From Branchiibius sp. NY16-3462-2 (GTDB taxonomy: Bacteria > Actinomycetota > Actinomycetes > Actinomycetales > Dermatophilaceae), in the NCBI RefSeq assembly GCF_001594145.1, contig NZ_LVCF01000040.1, positions 62,001 to 126,000 on the forward strand: 64,000 nt of DNA. The letters run 5' to 3'. The notes under the pieces are model-generated. The model searched no databases. It worked only from the letters and a program-made list of their open reading frames with translations, and was not told the DNA's origin. Shown here piece by piece: positions 7,858 through 16,515 of this stretch. Positions within the stretch are counted from its first letter, which is position 1. Every line of letters starts with the position of its first letter. The translations under genes and the position numbers were made by a program.

Positions 7858-8180
7858 TGAGCGCCACCGCTTGGGACGTCGCCGCCTTCACCGGCGGTGA
7901 CGTCTCATCGGCCGGCTGGACCGCCAAAGCCGAAGCCACCATCGCGATCGTGGAGCAGATGGTCCGCGCCTACACCCGTGGTCAAGGCTTCGACGAGACA
8001 GGCGACGCCAACGACGCGCTAACCGCCGTCATTGTGTCCAGCACAGCGCGCCTCATGGCTAACCCCGAAGGCACCAAGACCCAGACCGCCGGCACCTTCT
8101 CGGTCTCCTACGGAACCTTCAACGGCTGGACCCTGCCCGAACTGGCGATCCTGAACCAGTACCGGCGAAGGGCCGCATAG
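7857..8180 (+). CDS. Head-tail connector (adaptor) protein
   Basis: A 107-residue helical protein of the gp6/gp15-like head-tail adaptor type. Helices around TAKAEATIAIVEQMVRAYTR are followed by a second helix pair and a C-terminal strand region (TFSVSYGTFNGWTLPELAIL). It would bind beneath the portal. It overlaps the capsid stop (TGATG). It is the last gene of the module: no stopper, tail tube, tape measure or tail fibre gene follows before the terminator and rnpB. Confidence 0.72.
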   Translation: MSATAWDVAAFTGGDVSSAGWTAKAEATIAIVEQMVRAYTRGQGFDETGDANDALTAVIVSSTARLMANPEGTKTQTAGTFSVSYGTFNGWTLPELAILNQYRRRAA

Positions 8181-8294
8181 ACCCGGCGTCAACGTCACCC
8201 GGCCGCCAGTCGTGCTCAGATCTCCCGGCGGCACGGGATCGATGGTCTGGACCCTCCTAGGTGCCTACTCACCTTCCAGACCAGCGCCGAAACC

Positions 8295-8340
8295 CCTCGA
8301 CCCCCCGGAAGTTACGTTCCTTTCGACCGGGGGGTCGAGG
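8295..8340 (+). terminator. Strong hairpin ending the head operon
   Basis: A perfect 14-bp stem, CCTCGACCCCCCGG paired with CCGGGGGGTCGAGG, with an 18-nt loop, 115 nt after the last element gene. No long T-run follows. It probably stops head-operon transcription before it reaches the opposing rnpB gene. Confidence 0.7.
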
Positions 8341-8502
8341 CACGTCTAGACGCTTCGGTTACCTATGCAGTCCGCAGACAGTCCGCAAGAACTCCGAAAA
8401 CCGAGCCATTTGGGCCACTCTCGCCAACACTCACCAACCGAGCCAACAGACACGTTTGCCCAGGTCAGAACGTGTTACGGCAGGTCAGTGCCATATAGGG
8501 AA
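8341..8502. other. Junction region between element and rnpB
   Basis: About 160 nt without a credible gene. It contains a direct repeat of CAGTCCGCA (8368-8376 and 8379-8387, 11-bp period) and two CCGAGCCA copies. Short direct repeats near an element end can be integrase arm sites, but the attachment core cannot be identified because the left end of the element is outside the window. Confidence 0.3.
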
Positions 8503-8878
8503 GGATGAGCTGGCCGGTACGCCGGGTTCTGTCGCCACCGCCAGCGAACTGACGACGGCGGGCGACCATCCATCTCGGGTGACTGTTGCCAGCCACCTCT
8601 AGCGGTCTACCCGCGTGCTCGGGCGAGCAGCCCTCAAGCGCACGCTGTCTGACCTTGCTCCCGGTGGGGTTTACCGAGCCGGCGCAGTCACCTGCACCGC
8701 TGGTGGTCTCTTACACCACCGTTTCACCCTTACCTGCCGCACGCAGCAGGCGGTCTGTTTTCTGTGGCACTGTCCCGCGGGTCACCCCGGGTGGCCGTTA
8801 GCCACCACCGTGCTCTGTGGAGCCCGGACGTTCCTCGGCGAGAACGTGTCTCGACGCGGCCGCCTGGCCAGCTCATCC
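8503..8878 (-). ncRNA. rnpB: RNase P RNA (M1 RNA)
   Basis: The catalytic RNA that matures tRNA 5' ends. On the minus strand the 5' end GGATGAGCTGGCC pairs perfectly over 13 bp with the 3' end GGCCAGCTCATCC, forming helix P1. The conserved GAGGAACGTCCGGGCTCC block is near the 5' end, and ACAGAACCCGGCGTACCGG (the P4/3' region) is near the 3' end. The length of about 376 nt fits a bacterial type A RNA. Exact ends are inferred from P1. Confidence 0.95.
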
Positions 8879-8910
8879 GGGTCAGAGTCTACCGGCGCCG
8901 GACCAGGTGA

Positions 8911-10332
8911 TCAGACCAGCGCGAATTCCAGCATCCGCGTCGACAGGTCCGACGTAACGACCCGTACCTGCACCGAATCCCCCGGCGCCGCATCACCCGA
9001 GAGCGTCGCGATGACCGGGCGATCGGTCAACTGCACCTCGATGCCCGATTTGGGTTTGGAGACCACCGTCGCATCGAACGTATCGCCCACGTGGTGCGAC
9101 ATCACCGCCACCTCGACGGCGTCGGTGCACATCCGGTCCACCTTGTGCGCCAGTTGGTCACCGGAGGCCATAATCTTGGGCAGGTCCGGCAGTGACTGCC
9201 GCGCCCAGTCCGGCACCGGTTGCCCGGCACAGATCCGTTCGCAGATGACCAGCCCGAAGCGATCAACGAGTCGGCGCAGCGGAGCCGTGACATGTGCGTA
9301 CGGCGCCCCCACCGCCGCCTGCATCGTCTGGTCGGGCACGGAGCCGTCAAACACGGTGTAGCCCGCACCGCGGAAGAGGCTGCCCGCGGCGTACATCAGA
9401 GCCAGGTGGTGCGGATCGTCACGGTCCAACGTGCGCAGGAACTCGCCGTACGCCAAGCCCTTGGGCCAGGTCACCCCCAGCGCCCTGGCCTGACCCCGGA
9501 AGCGGTCCACCGCGAACTGGGGTGCCTCCGGCATGGTCCGCAGAATGCCGACCTTGGCCTCCAGCATGATCGAGGCCGCAGCCATCCCGGTCAGCAGCGA
9601 GATCTGGGAGTTCCAGTCCTCGGACGTCACCGGCGGACGCAGCCTCAGGTGGTAGTCGCCGTTGTCGTCGCGTTCGACCTCCTGGGCGGGGATCGGCAGG
9701 TCGGCGCCGCCACGCTCGCGCTCCAGAGCGATCCGCAACTCGCCGATCGTCTTCAGCAGCGCCAAACCATCGGGCGCGCTGCCGTCATCGATCGACGCCT
9801 GCACACCCTCGTAGTCCAGACGCGCCACCGAGCGCACTCTCGCCAGGTATACCTCCGCGCTGGTCTGCTTGCCTGCAGCATCGAGCCGGACGTCCCAGAC
9901 GAAGGCGCCGCGCTCCTGATCGGGCAGCAGGCTGCCCTTGTCCTCGCTGATCACCGGCGGGTGCAACGGCACGCGCTGGTCGGGGAAGTACAGCGTCTGT
10001 GTCCGCTCGCGGGTGACCCGGTCCAGCGCACCGCCGGGGGCGACGAACGCGGGCACGTCGGCAATCGCGTACCGCACCCGGTAGCCATCGCCGTCGCGCT
10101 CCAGGAACATCGCCTGGTCCAGATCCGTGGACCCCGGCGGGTCGATGGTGAAGAACGGCACCGCGGTCTCGTCCCGGTCGGGCAGTTGCACCGACGCGGC
10201 CGCCTGCTGCGCCTCCGCCAGGGCATCCGCCGGATAGTCCGTGGAGACCTCGACCGAGGCACGGATCGCTGCGAACGCCTCGTCGAGAGGCGCTCCGGGC
10301 TGTGGATCTTCGTTGACGATGCGGGCCAGCAC
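8911..10332 (-). CDS. RNB-domain exoribonuclease (RNase II/R family)
   Basis: A 473-residue protein made mostly of the RNB catalytic domain. The metal-binding signature TIDPPGSTDLDQA is at residues 62-74, followed by IADVPAFV and a long domain ending in an RPVIATL segment with a weak S1-like tail. It degrades RNA 3' to 5' in the cytoplasm. It lacks the N-terminal cold-shock domains of full RNase R/II, as is common in actinobacterial short RNB proteins. The stop lies 32 nt upstream of the rnpB 5' end on the same strand. Confidence 0.85.
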   Translation of the reverse strand: MLARIVNEDPQPGAPLDEAFAAIRASVEVSTDYPADALAEAQQAAASVQLPDRDETAVPFFTIDPPGSTDLDQAMFLERDGDGYRVRYAIADVPAFVAPGGALDRVTRERTQTLYFPDQRVPLHPPVISEDKGSLLPDQERGAFVWDVRLDAAGKQTSAEVYLARVRSVARLDYEGVQASIDDGSAPDGLALLKTIGELRIALERERGGADLPIPAQEVERDDNGDYHLRLRPPVTSEDWNSQISLLTGMAAASIMLEAKVGILRTMPEAPQFAVDRFRGQARALGVTWPKGLAYGEFLRTLDRDDPHHLALMYAAGSLFRGAGYTVFDGSVPDQTMQAAVGAPYAHVTAPLRRLVDRFGLVICERICAGQPVPDWARQSLPDLPKIMASGDQLAHKVDRMCTDAVEVAVMSHHVGDTFDATVVSKPKSGIEVQLTDRPVIATLSGDAAPGDSVQVRVVTSDLSTRMLEFALV

Positions 10333-10381
10333 GCAGTCACCCTATCCAGCGCCGCGCCCGAGCGAGCGTTAGTCTGCGGCG

Positions 10382-11125
10382 GTGCTCATCCTGTTGCCGC
10401 CGTCGGAGGGCAAGTCCACCCGGACCCGTGGGCGGCCGATGGCGATGGACGGGTTGAGTTCGCCCCAGCTGAATCCGTTGCGCGAGCGCGTGATCGACAC
10501 CCTCGCCCGGGTCAGCGCACAGCCCGATGCGGCCGCCGTCCTGAAAGTCAGTGCCAACCTCACCGACGAGATCGCCCGCAACACCCGCGTGCTCACCGCC
10601 CCCGCGCTGCCTGCCGGTGACTTGTATTCCGGGGTCCTCTACGACGCCCTGGACCTGAGCTCGCTCGAGACTGCCGCCCGCCGCCGGGCCAACCGCTGGG
10701 TCGCCGTGCAATCGGCGTTGTACGGCGTGTTGCGGCTGACCGATCGCGTCGCCCCCTACCGGCTCTCGATGGGGGTCAACCTGCCCGGCCTCGGGCCGCT
10801 GGGCGGTTTCTGGCGACCCGCGCTGAACGAGGTGATGCCGGACCTTGCTCGCGGCGTGATCGTCGACTGCCGATCCAGCACGTACGCCGCGGCCTGGACT
10901 CCCGCCGGCGCTCTCGCCGACCGCTGGGTGCAGGTGAACGTCGTCGGAGCAACGCACATGGCCAAGCACACCCGCGGGCTGGTCAGCCGGCACTTATGCA
11001 CCGTCGGTAGCGATGCGAAGACGCCCCAGGCCCTGCACGAGGTGGTGTCGGAGGCGTTCGCCGCGAGTCTCACGCCGCCGGCACGCACCGGCCAGCCCTG
11101 GCGCTTGACCGTGCAGTACGAGTAG
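10382..11125 (+). CDS. yaaA: YaaA-family peroxide stress protein
   Basis: A 247-residue UPF0246/YaaA family protein. It begins LILLPPSEGKS, the conserved family start, followed by YSGVLYDALDL, LYGVLRLTDRVAPYR and the C-terminal THMAKHTRGLVSR motif. In E. coli YaaA reduces oxidative DNA damage by lowering free iron and binds DNA. The start is a GTG, and the gene is divergent from the RNB gene with a 49-nt spacer. The family is clear; the physiological role here is taken from E. coli. Confidence 0.82.
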   Translation: MLILLPPSEGKSTRTRGRPMAMDGLSSPQLNPLRERVIDTLARVSAQPDAAAVLKVSANLTDEIARNTRVLTAPALPAGDLYSGVLYDALDLSSLETAARRRANRWVAVQSALYGVLRLTDRVAPYRLSMGVNLPGLGPLGGFWRPALNEVMPDLARGVIVDCRSSTYAAAWTPAGALADRWVQVNVVGATHMAKHTRGLVSRHLCTVGSDAKTPQALHEVVSEAFAASLTPPARTGQPWRLTVQYE

Positions 11126-11154
11126 CGCACGCGGCCTCCTGATAGAACCGGTAT

Positions 11155-12069
11155 ATGAGCGACGAGGGTGTCACCGGCGGTAGCAGCGTGGTGTTGGTGC
11201 ACGGCATCGGCGAGTCCGGCTCCACCGCGCAGCAACTGGCTCAGCTGTGGCTTCCTGCGCTACAGACCGGGCTCAGGGCGGCCGGCGCCGGCGAGCTGGC
11301 CGACCAGTTCACGGTGGGTCCCGGTAGTCGTGGCGTTCAGATGGCCTACTACGCAGACGTTTTCGCGCCCTATGAGTCGGCGCACGCGATGGCCCTTGCC
11401 ACCGACCCCGACCTGACCGAACCCGTCGCGCAACTGACCCAGCAGTGGTTGGAGACAGCCGCCGAACGATCGAGCAACCCGGACGACCGGGAGACGGCCG
11501 AAGACGCGCTGGCCTTCGGCGCGACCGAGGAATCCCTCTGGGACAGGCTGCGCATCCTCAGCGATGCGCTCAACAACCTGCACTTCTTCCGGCCCGGCGT
11601 AGTGGACGCGGCCAGCTTCGTGGATCACGCGCTACGCGAGGCAGCGCTCTACAGCGCCAACGCGCAGGTCAAAACCGCTGTGCAACAACGGGTCCGGGCT
11701 GCGATCGGACCACTCACCAAGGTCGTGGTGGCCCATTCGCTGGGCTCCGTGGCGGCCTATGAAGTACTGCACGAGATCGACCAACCGGTCGCGTTGCTGA
11801 CCCTGGGCTCACCGCTCGGGATGTCGACGGTGTTCTACGAACGGCTGACGGTCCAGCCGCCGCACGTTCCGGCAACGGTGACGGCCTGGACCAACCTGGC
11901 CGATCCCGATGATCTGATCGCCACGCGCCTCGACCTCGCACCGTACTTCGCCGGCACCAACGTGACGTGTGTGAGCCACCAGGTCGACAACGGCCTCGAT
12001 CCGCACGATCCGGTCGGCTACCTGCAGCACAGTGAAGCCGGTCGGGCCATCGCCAGCAGCGTCAGCTAG
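11155..12069 (+). CDS. Alpha/beta-hydrolase (lipase-like) protein
   Basis: A 304-residue cytoplasmic protein with no signal peptide. The oxyanion-type motif VVLVHGIGESG is near residue 13, the nucleophile elbow AHSLGS near residue 190, an Asp-containing NLADPDDLIA segment follows, and the likely catalytic His is in CVSHQVDNG. Substrate is unknown; serine esterase or lipase activity is the family expectation. Similar stand-alone hydrolases appear in bacterial conflict loci, but the neighbours here are housekeeping genes. It converges with metZ, the 3' ends overlapping by four bases. Confidence 0.65.
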   Translation: MSDEGVTGGSSVVLVHGIGESGSTAQQLAQLWLPALQTGLRAAGAGELADQFTVGPGSRGVQMAYYADVFAPYESAHAMALATDPDLTEPVAQLTQQWLETAAERSSNPDDRETAEDALAFGATEESLWDRLRILSDALNNLHFFRPGVVDAASFVDHALREAALYSANAQVKTAVQQRVRAAIGPLTKVVVAHSLGSVAAYEVLHEIDQPVALLTLGSPLGMSTVFYERLTVQPPHVPATVTAWTNLADPDDLIATRLDLAPYFAGTNVTCVSHQVDNGLDPHDPVGYLQHSEAGRAIASSVS

Positions 12070-13259
12070 CCCTGCGTCGCCACTTTGAGGGCGCCGGTCA
12101 GATCCGCCACCAGGTCGTCGGCGTCCTCCAGGCCGACCGAGATGCGTAGCACACCATCGGTGATGCCGACCTTGAGCCGGTCCTCCTCCGCCAACCGTCG
12201 GTGCGTCGTCGTCGCCGGGTGGGTGATCAACGACTTGGAATCGCCCAGGTTGTTCGAGATGTCCACGATCGCAAGGGCATTCATCAGTGCGAACGCCTCA
12301 TCCTTACCGCCGTCGAGCTCGAACGTCACCACGGTGCCGCCGCCGAGCATCTGCTTCTGCGCCAGGTCGTACTGCGGGTGTGAGGCGAGGAAGGGGTACC
12401 AGACCCGACGGATAGCCGGGTGCGCCTCCAGGGCCTGCGCCACGGCGTACGCCGATCGGGCCTGTTGCTCGACGCGCAACCGCAGCGTCTCCAACCCCTT
12501 GACCAACACCCAGGCGTTGAAGGCCGACAGCGTCGGCCCGGTGTGCCGGATGAGGTTCTCGACCGGTCCGTGGATGTAGTCCTCCGGCCCCAGGATCGCC
12601 CCGCCGAGCACGCGGCCCTGGCCGTCGATGTGCTTGGTGGCGGAGTAGACCACGATGTCCGCGCCGTGCTCCAACGGCCGCGACATCACCGGGGTGCCGA
12701 AGACGTTGTCGACGACGACCTTCGCGCCCACCGCGTGGGCGAGCGCGCTGACCGCCTCGATGTCGACCAGCTCCTGCATCGGGTTGGACGGCGTCTCGAA
12801 GAACACGGCGGCAGTGGGCTCGGACAGCGCCGCCTCCCACTGGGTCAGATCCGCGCCGTCGACCAGCACGGTCTGCACACCCCAGCGCGGCAGGATCTCA
12901 TCGACGATCACGAAGCACGACCCGAACAGCGCGCGGGAGGCGACCAGCCGGTCACCGGCACCGACCAGCGCGGCGAGTGCCGTGAACACGGCGCCCATCC
13001 CGGACGCGGTCGCGTAGCACGCCTCGGCGCCTTCCAGCAGCCGCAACCGCTCCTCGAAGACGGCGACTGTCGGATTGCCGTAGCGGCTGTAGACGAACCG
13101 ATCGACGTCACCCTTGAACGCCGCCTCGGCATCCTCGGCCGACTCGTACACGTAGCCCGAGGTCAGGTAGAGCGCTTCGGCCGTCTCCTCAAAACCGCTG
13201 CGCACCAAGCCTCCTCGGACACTGACGGTGTCGCGGCCCCAATCCTCTACTGGCGCCAC
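12066..13259 (-). CDS. metZ: O-succinylhomoserine sulfhydrylase
   Basis: A 397-residue PLP enzyme of the Cys/Met metabolism family. The PLP lysine is K209 in YSATKHIDGQG, with SRYGNPT (58-64) and ETPSNPMQE (155-163) also conserved. It would make homocysteine from O-succinylhomoserine and sulfide in methionine synthesis. The start is a GTG inside the end of the rhodanese gene, giving a 13-nt overlap and suggesting coupled translation. MetB (cystathionine gamma-synthase) is a close alternative, but the rhodanese neighbour favours MetZ, a common actinobacterial pairing. Confidence 0.85.
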   Translation of the reverse strand: MAPVEDWGRDTVSVRGGLVRSGFEETAEALYLTSGYVYESAEDAEAAFKGDVDRFVYSRYGNPTVAVFEERLRLLEGAEACYATASGMGAVFTALAALVGAGDRLVASRALFGSCFVIVDEILPRWGVQTVLVDGADLTQWEAALSEPTAAVFFETPSNPMQELVDIEAVSALAHAVGAKVVVDNVFGTPVMSRPLEHGADIVVYSATKHIDGQGRVLGGAILGPEDYIHGPVENLIRHTGPTLSAFNAWVLVKGLETLRLRVEQQARSAYAVAQALEAHPAIRRVWYPFLASHPQYDLAQKQMLGGGTVVTFELDGGKDEAFALMNALAIVDISNNLGDSKSLITHPATTTHRRLAEEDRLKVGITDGVLRISVGLEDADDLVADLTGALKVATQG

Positions 13260-13669
13260 GGCAGACCCGCCAGCTTCCAGCCGTTCACGTTGCGGTGACC
13301 GTCGTCATCGAGACCGCCCTCGAAGCCCTCGACGATGTTGAAGCTGTTCGGCAGCCCGGCCGCGGTCAGCGCTTCAGCGGCAGCGACGGAACGCACGCCC
13401 GAGCGGCACAGCAACAGCAGGGGGCCGCCGTCGGGGGTCGCCGCTCGGACCTGCTCGACGAAGTCCGGGTTGACCGCACCGTCGGGATAGTTCAGCCATT
13501 CCACGGTGACGACCTGTTTGCCGATCCCGGACAGGTCCGGCAGACCGACATAGGTCCACTCGGCCTGGGTGCGCACGTCGACCAACGTGGCGTTCGGTTC
13601 TTCCTGCAGCAGGGTGTACGCCTCGGCGGGCGTCACGTCCCCGGCGTACGTCGGCGCGTGCTCAGTCAT
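13247..13669 (-). CDS. Rhodanese-like sulfurtransferase
   Basis: A 140-residue single rhodanese domain. The active-site loop is LLCRSGVRSVAAAE with a catalytic Cys at about residue 88, and the CH2A-type LVDVRTQAEWTYVGLP lies upstream. It likely carries persulfide sulfur for methionine or cysteine metabolism, given its overlap with metZ. The ATG at 13669 was chosen because GGGAG lies 9 nt upstream; an in-frame TTG at 13687 is less likely. Confidence 0.85.
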   Translation of the reverse strand: MTEHAPTYAGDVTPAEAYTLLQEEPNATLVDVRTQAEWTYVGLPDLSGIGKQVVTVEWLNYPDGAVNPDFVEQVRAATPDGGPLLLLCRSGVRSVAAAEALTAAGLPNSFNIVEGFEGGLDDDGHRNVNGWKLAGLPWRQ

Positions 13670-13700
13670 GGAAAAACTCTCCCACAACGGGCGGGATTGC

Positions 13701-14891
13701 CTACAGGTGGTGTTGGTCGTTGAGACGTTCGATCGTCACAGCTCCGGTGAAGACGTCGACGACGGTGAACGACGCCGGCCCGCAACCGAGCCGCCACCCG
13801 GTGGCCATATCCAGGTCCAGCACGTGGGCGAGCACCGCCATGATCGGCTTGCGATGGGTGGCGACCACGACCGTCTGCCCCTCCTCCACCTCGGCCAGCA
13901 ATCGCTGGTAGGCCGCCAGGACCCGGGCGATGAAGTCCCGATGGCTCTCGCCACCGGGCGCGCAGAAGTCCGGGTCCGATCGCAGGGAGGTCAAACCGTC
14001 GGGTGCCAGGTCGCGAATCCGACTGAAGGACAAGCCATCCCACGCACCAAAGGACTGTTCGTCCCAGTCCGCGTCCACCCTTGCAGGTACGCCGAGTGCC
14101 TGGGCCACAGCCCCACCCGTGGCTTTCGCCCGGGACAGGGATGAGGTCACGACGTACGGGACATCGCCCAGGATCTGCTCCCGCACGCCCTGTGCGGCAG
14201 CAAACGCCTGGCGCTGGCCTTCGGGGTTGAGTTCGGGATCGATACCGCCGCGTCCGTCGAGACGGCCCTGCACGGTCAGGTCGGTCACACCGTGCCGCAG
14301 CAGGACGATCCGCCGCGGGGTGGGCGGCGTGCGGGCCGGCACGACCACCGGCGGCTCGGGGACCGCTCGCTCGCCGTCCTCGTCCGGCATCAGCAGGCTC
14401 ATCTGCTCGCCGGCAGGCGCGGACCGCCAGTAGTCCGAGGTGATGACCTCGCCGTCCATACCGTCGTTGGACAGTTTGTCGGCCCGCTTGTTGCGCTCCC
14501 GCGGGATCCAGGTCCACGTGACATCGCCACCGGATTCGCGGATCCGACGGACCAGGTCCTGGGCCTGCAGAGCCAGCCGGCGCATGTCTTCGTGCTTGAT
14601 CTTCCAGCGGCCGGCCATCTGCTCGATGACCAGTTTGGAGTCCATGGCGACGTCGATCCGGGCAGCCGGGTCGATCTCCATGGCGGCCTCGAGTCCGGCG
14701 ATCAGTCCGCTGTACTCGGCCACGTTGTTGCTGGCCTTTCCCAGGGGTGCCGCCCGTTCGGCCAACGTCTCACCGGTCACCGCGTCGAACACCGCAGCGC
14801 CGTACCCCGCGACACCCGGGTTGCCCCGCGATCCGCCGTCCGCTTCCAGACGAAGCGCCCTACCTCCAGACCCCGTCCGGTCGGCGCTCAT
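13701..14891 (-). CDS. Bifunctional RNase HI / histidine phosphatase
   Basis: A 396-residue fusion. Residues 10-140 form an RNase HI domain (EADGGSRGNPGVAGYGA, NNVAEYSGLIAGL, MDSKLVIEQ, RERNKRADKLSND). Residues about 192-390 form a phosphoglycerate mutase-like phosphatase with the catalytic RHG in RIVLLRHGVTD and a second His in VVVATHRKPI. It is the counterpart of M. tuberculosis Rv2228c, where the second domain has alpha-ribazole phosphatase (CobC-like) activity. It overlaps the zinc-ribbon gene by four bases, the same order as in mycobacteria. Confidence 0.9.
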   Translation of the reverse strand: MSADRTGSGGRALRLEADGGSRGNPGVAGYGAAVFDAVTGETLAERAAPLGKASNNVAEYSGLIAGLEAAMEIDPAARIDVAMDSKLVIEQMAGRWKIKHEDMRRLALQAQDLVRRIRESGGDVTWTWIPRERNKRADKLSNDGMDGEVITSDYWRSAPAGEQMSLLMPDEDGERAVPEPPVVVPARTPPTPRRIVLLRHGVTDLTVQGRLDGRGGIDPELNPEGQRQAFAAAQGVREQILGDVPYVVTSSLSRAKATGGAVAQALGVPARVDADWDEQSFGAWDGLSFSRIRDLAPDGLTSLRSDPDFCAPGGESHRDFIARVLAAYQRLLAEVEEGQTVVVATHRKPIMAVLAHVLDLDMATGWRLGCGPASFTVVDVFTGAVTIERLNDQHHL

Positions 14892-15625
14892 AGCCCGGAT
14901 TCAGCCGTGCGCACCAGGATCCGGCCGCACTCCTCGCAGCGCAGCACCTCATCCTCCGCGGCCGCCTTGATCCGCACCAACTCACTGGCGTTGAGTTCCA
15001 GACCGCAGCCGGTGCACCGCTTGGCCACCAGCGCCGCGGCGCCGCTGCCGCGCTGGTCACGCAACCGTTCGTAGAGAGCCAGCAGGTCGGCGCCCACCCC
15101 GGCCGCGATGTTGGCCCGCTCCCCCTGTGCGCCCTCCTGCTCGGCGGTGATCGCAGCAAGCTCCTGGTCGCGGGCGGCGGTGAGTTCGGTTATACGCGTG
15201 TCGAATTGGGCGACTGCCGCCGTGTGCCGGTCCAGGTCCGTGCGCAGCGATTCGACCTGCTCCATCAACTCCAGCTCGACGTCCTCCAGCTCGCTCTGCC
15301 GGCGGGCCAATGTCTCGAGTTCGTGTTGCAATCCCTGCAGGTCCTTGGCCGAACCGGTGCCGGCCGCCAGGCGCTCCTGGTCGCGGGCCGTTCGCACCCG
15401 GACCTGGTCCACGTCGGTCTCGGCCTTGGCCACCGCTCGCTCGGCGTCGCTGACCGCGACCCGGGCGAGCACCTCGTCCTCCGCGGCGCGGTCCCGCTGC
15501 TCGGATACGGCTGCGAGTTCGGCGATCTGCGGCAGGTTGCGAGCGCGGTGGGCCAACTGGGCCAGGCGCGTGTCGAGTTGCTGCAAGTCCAGTAGCCGCC
15601 ACTGCCGGGTCAGCTCTGCCTTCAC
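14888..15625 (-). CDS. Coiled-coil C4 zinc-ribbon protein
   Basis: A 245-residue protein. Residues 5-170 form a long coiled coil rich in Glu, Arg and Leu. The C-terminus is a four-cysteine zinc ribbon, CTGCG followed about 26 residues later by CEECG. It is the counterpart of Rv2229c and of the chlamydial CT398 family. The biochemical role is not established; nucleic-acid or scaffold binding is suggested for relatives. It is the middle gene of a three-gene operon with four-base overlaps on both sides. Confidence 0.85.
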   Translation of the reverse strand: MKAELTRQWRLLDLQQLDTRLAQLAHRARNLPQIAELAAVSEQRDRAAEDEVLARVAVSDAERAVAKAETDVDQVRVRTARDQERLAAGTGSAKDLQGLQHELETLARRQSELEDVELELMEQVESLRTDLDRHTAAVAQFDTRITELTAARDQELAAITAEQEGAQGERANIAAGVGADLLALYERLRDQRGSGAAALVAKRCTGCGLELNASELVRIKAAAEDEVLRCEECGRILVRTAESGL

Positions 15626-16485
15626 TGCGACTCCTTATCCTGCGGGTCCTGCCCGACGTCGTCCGGGCGCTGCCCGACCAGGAAGTCCCACGGATCGGTG
15701 CGCAGCGCGCTCACGGAAGTCTCTACGGTAATGCCCCGCTGCTCCAACACCGCGGTCAGTCGGGCCGCTGCGGGCGCGAGCCAGAGCGACTCGGTGGCGA
15801 AATGCCCCGCATCAATGAGGTACGGCGTGCCTCCCCTGGCCTCCTGCCTCGCCTCCAGTGCGGGGTGATGGCGTAGATCCGCGGTCACGTAGACGTCTGC
15901 CGCACAGGCTCTTACCTGATCGAAGCGGTCGTCTCCGGCGCCGCCCAGGACGGCCACTCGGCGTACCTGAGCCTCGGCAGGGCCAGCCACCCGCAGACCG
16001 ACGGGCGTCGGTGGAAGGGCCGACGCCAGCCGGATCGCGAACTCGCGCAACGGGATCGGTGCAGGCAGGTCGCCCACCAAGCCGAGTTCTTGGTCACCCT
16101 CACGGGACAGCGCGCTGACGGCAGTCAGCCCACATGCTGCTGCGAGCGCGTCGTTGACTCCCGGGCGGGCGACGTCGGCGTTCGTGTGCGCGCAGTAGAG
16201 CGCCACGTCAGCCACGATCAATGCGGTGAGCGCTGCCCCTTTGGCGTGCGTGGTCGCGACGGAGTGCACCCCACGCAGCAACAACGGATGGTGGGTGACT
16301 AGCAGATCGACGCCGTCGTCGCGGGCGGCCTCGATGACCTCCAGGGTCGGGTCGACCGCGAACCGCACGTGCCCGACGGTCTGCGACAGGTCACCGGAGA
16401 CCAGTCCCACCTGGTCCCACGAAGCAGCCGTCGCCGGTGGGTAGAGCTCGTCGAGCACCTGCACGACGTCAGCAAGGGTGGCCAC
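15622..16485 (-). CDS. Nif3-like dinuclear metal-centre protein
   Basis: A 287-residue member of the Nif3/YbgI (DUF34) family. Metal ligands are visible in LLVTHHPLLLRG and HTNADVA near the N-terminus and DAGHFATE near the C-terminus. It forms hexameric toroids with two metals per subunit; GTP cyclohydrolase-like or repair roles have been proposed, and the function is still uncertain. It is the first gene of the operon with the zinc-ribbon protein and the RNase H fusion, counterpart of Rv2230c. Confidence 0.88.
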   Translation of the reverse strand: MATLADVVQVLDELYPPATAASWDQVGLVSGDLSQTVGHVRFAVDPTLEVIEAARDDGVDLLVTHHPLLLRGVHSVATTHAKGAALTALIVADVALYCAHTNADVARPGVNDALAAACGLTAVSALSREGDQELGLVGDLPAPIPLREFAIRLASALPPTPVGLRVAGPAEAQVRRVAVLGGAGDDRFDQVRACAADVYVTADLRHHPALEARQEARGGTPYLIDAGHFATESLWLAPAAARLTAVLEQRGITVETSVSALRTDPWDFLVGQRPDDVGQDPQDKESQ

Positions 16486-16515
16486 CGCCTCACCCTTGCA
16501 CAGCGCGCGGCCCGG

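Noticed and set aside
8261..9361. Two plus-strand frames between the connector gene and the RNB gene
   Set aside because: They cross the 14-bp terminator stem and the rnpB RNA and have no homology.
9220..10620. A 466-codon open frame on the plus strand opposite the RNB exonuclease
   Set aside because: It mirrors the minus-strand codons of a recognisable RNB protein, is rich in Arg/Gln/His as expected for a high-GC shadow, and has no motif.
13260..13700. SAM riboswitch upstream of metZ
   Set aside because: The metZ start lies inside the rhodanese gene and no SAM-type fold was seen upstream of the rhodanese.
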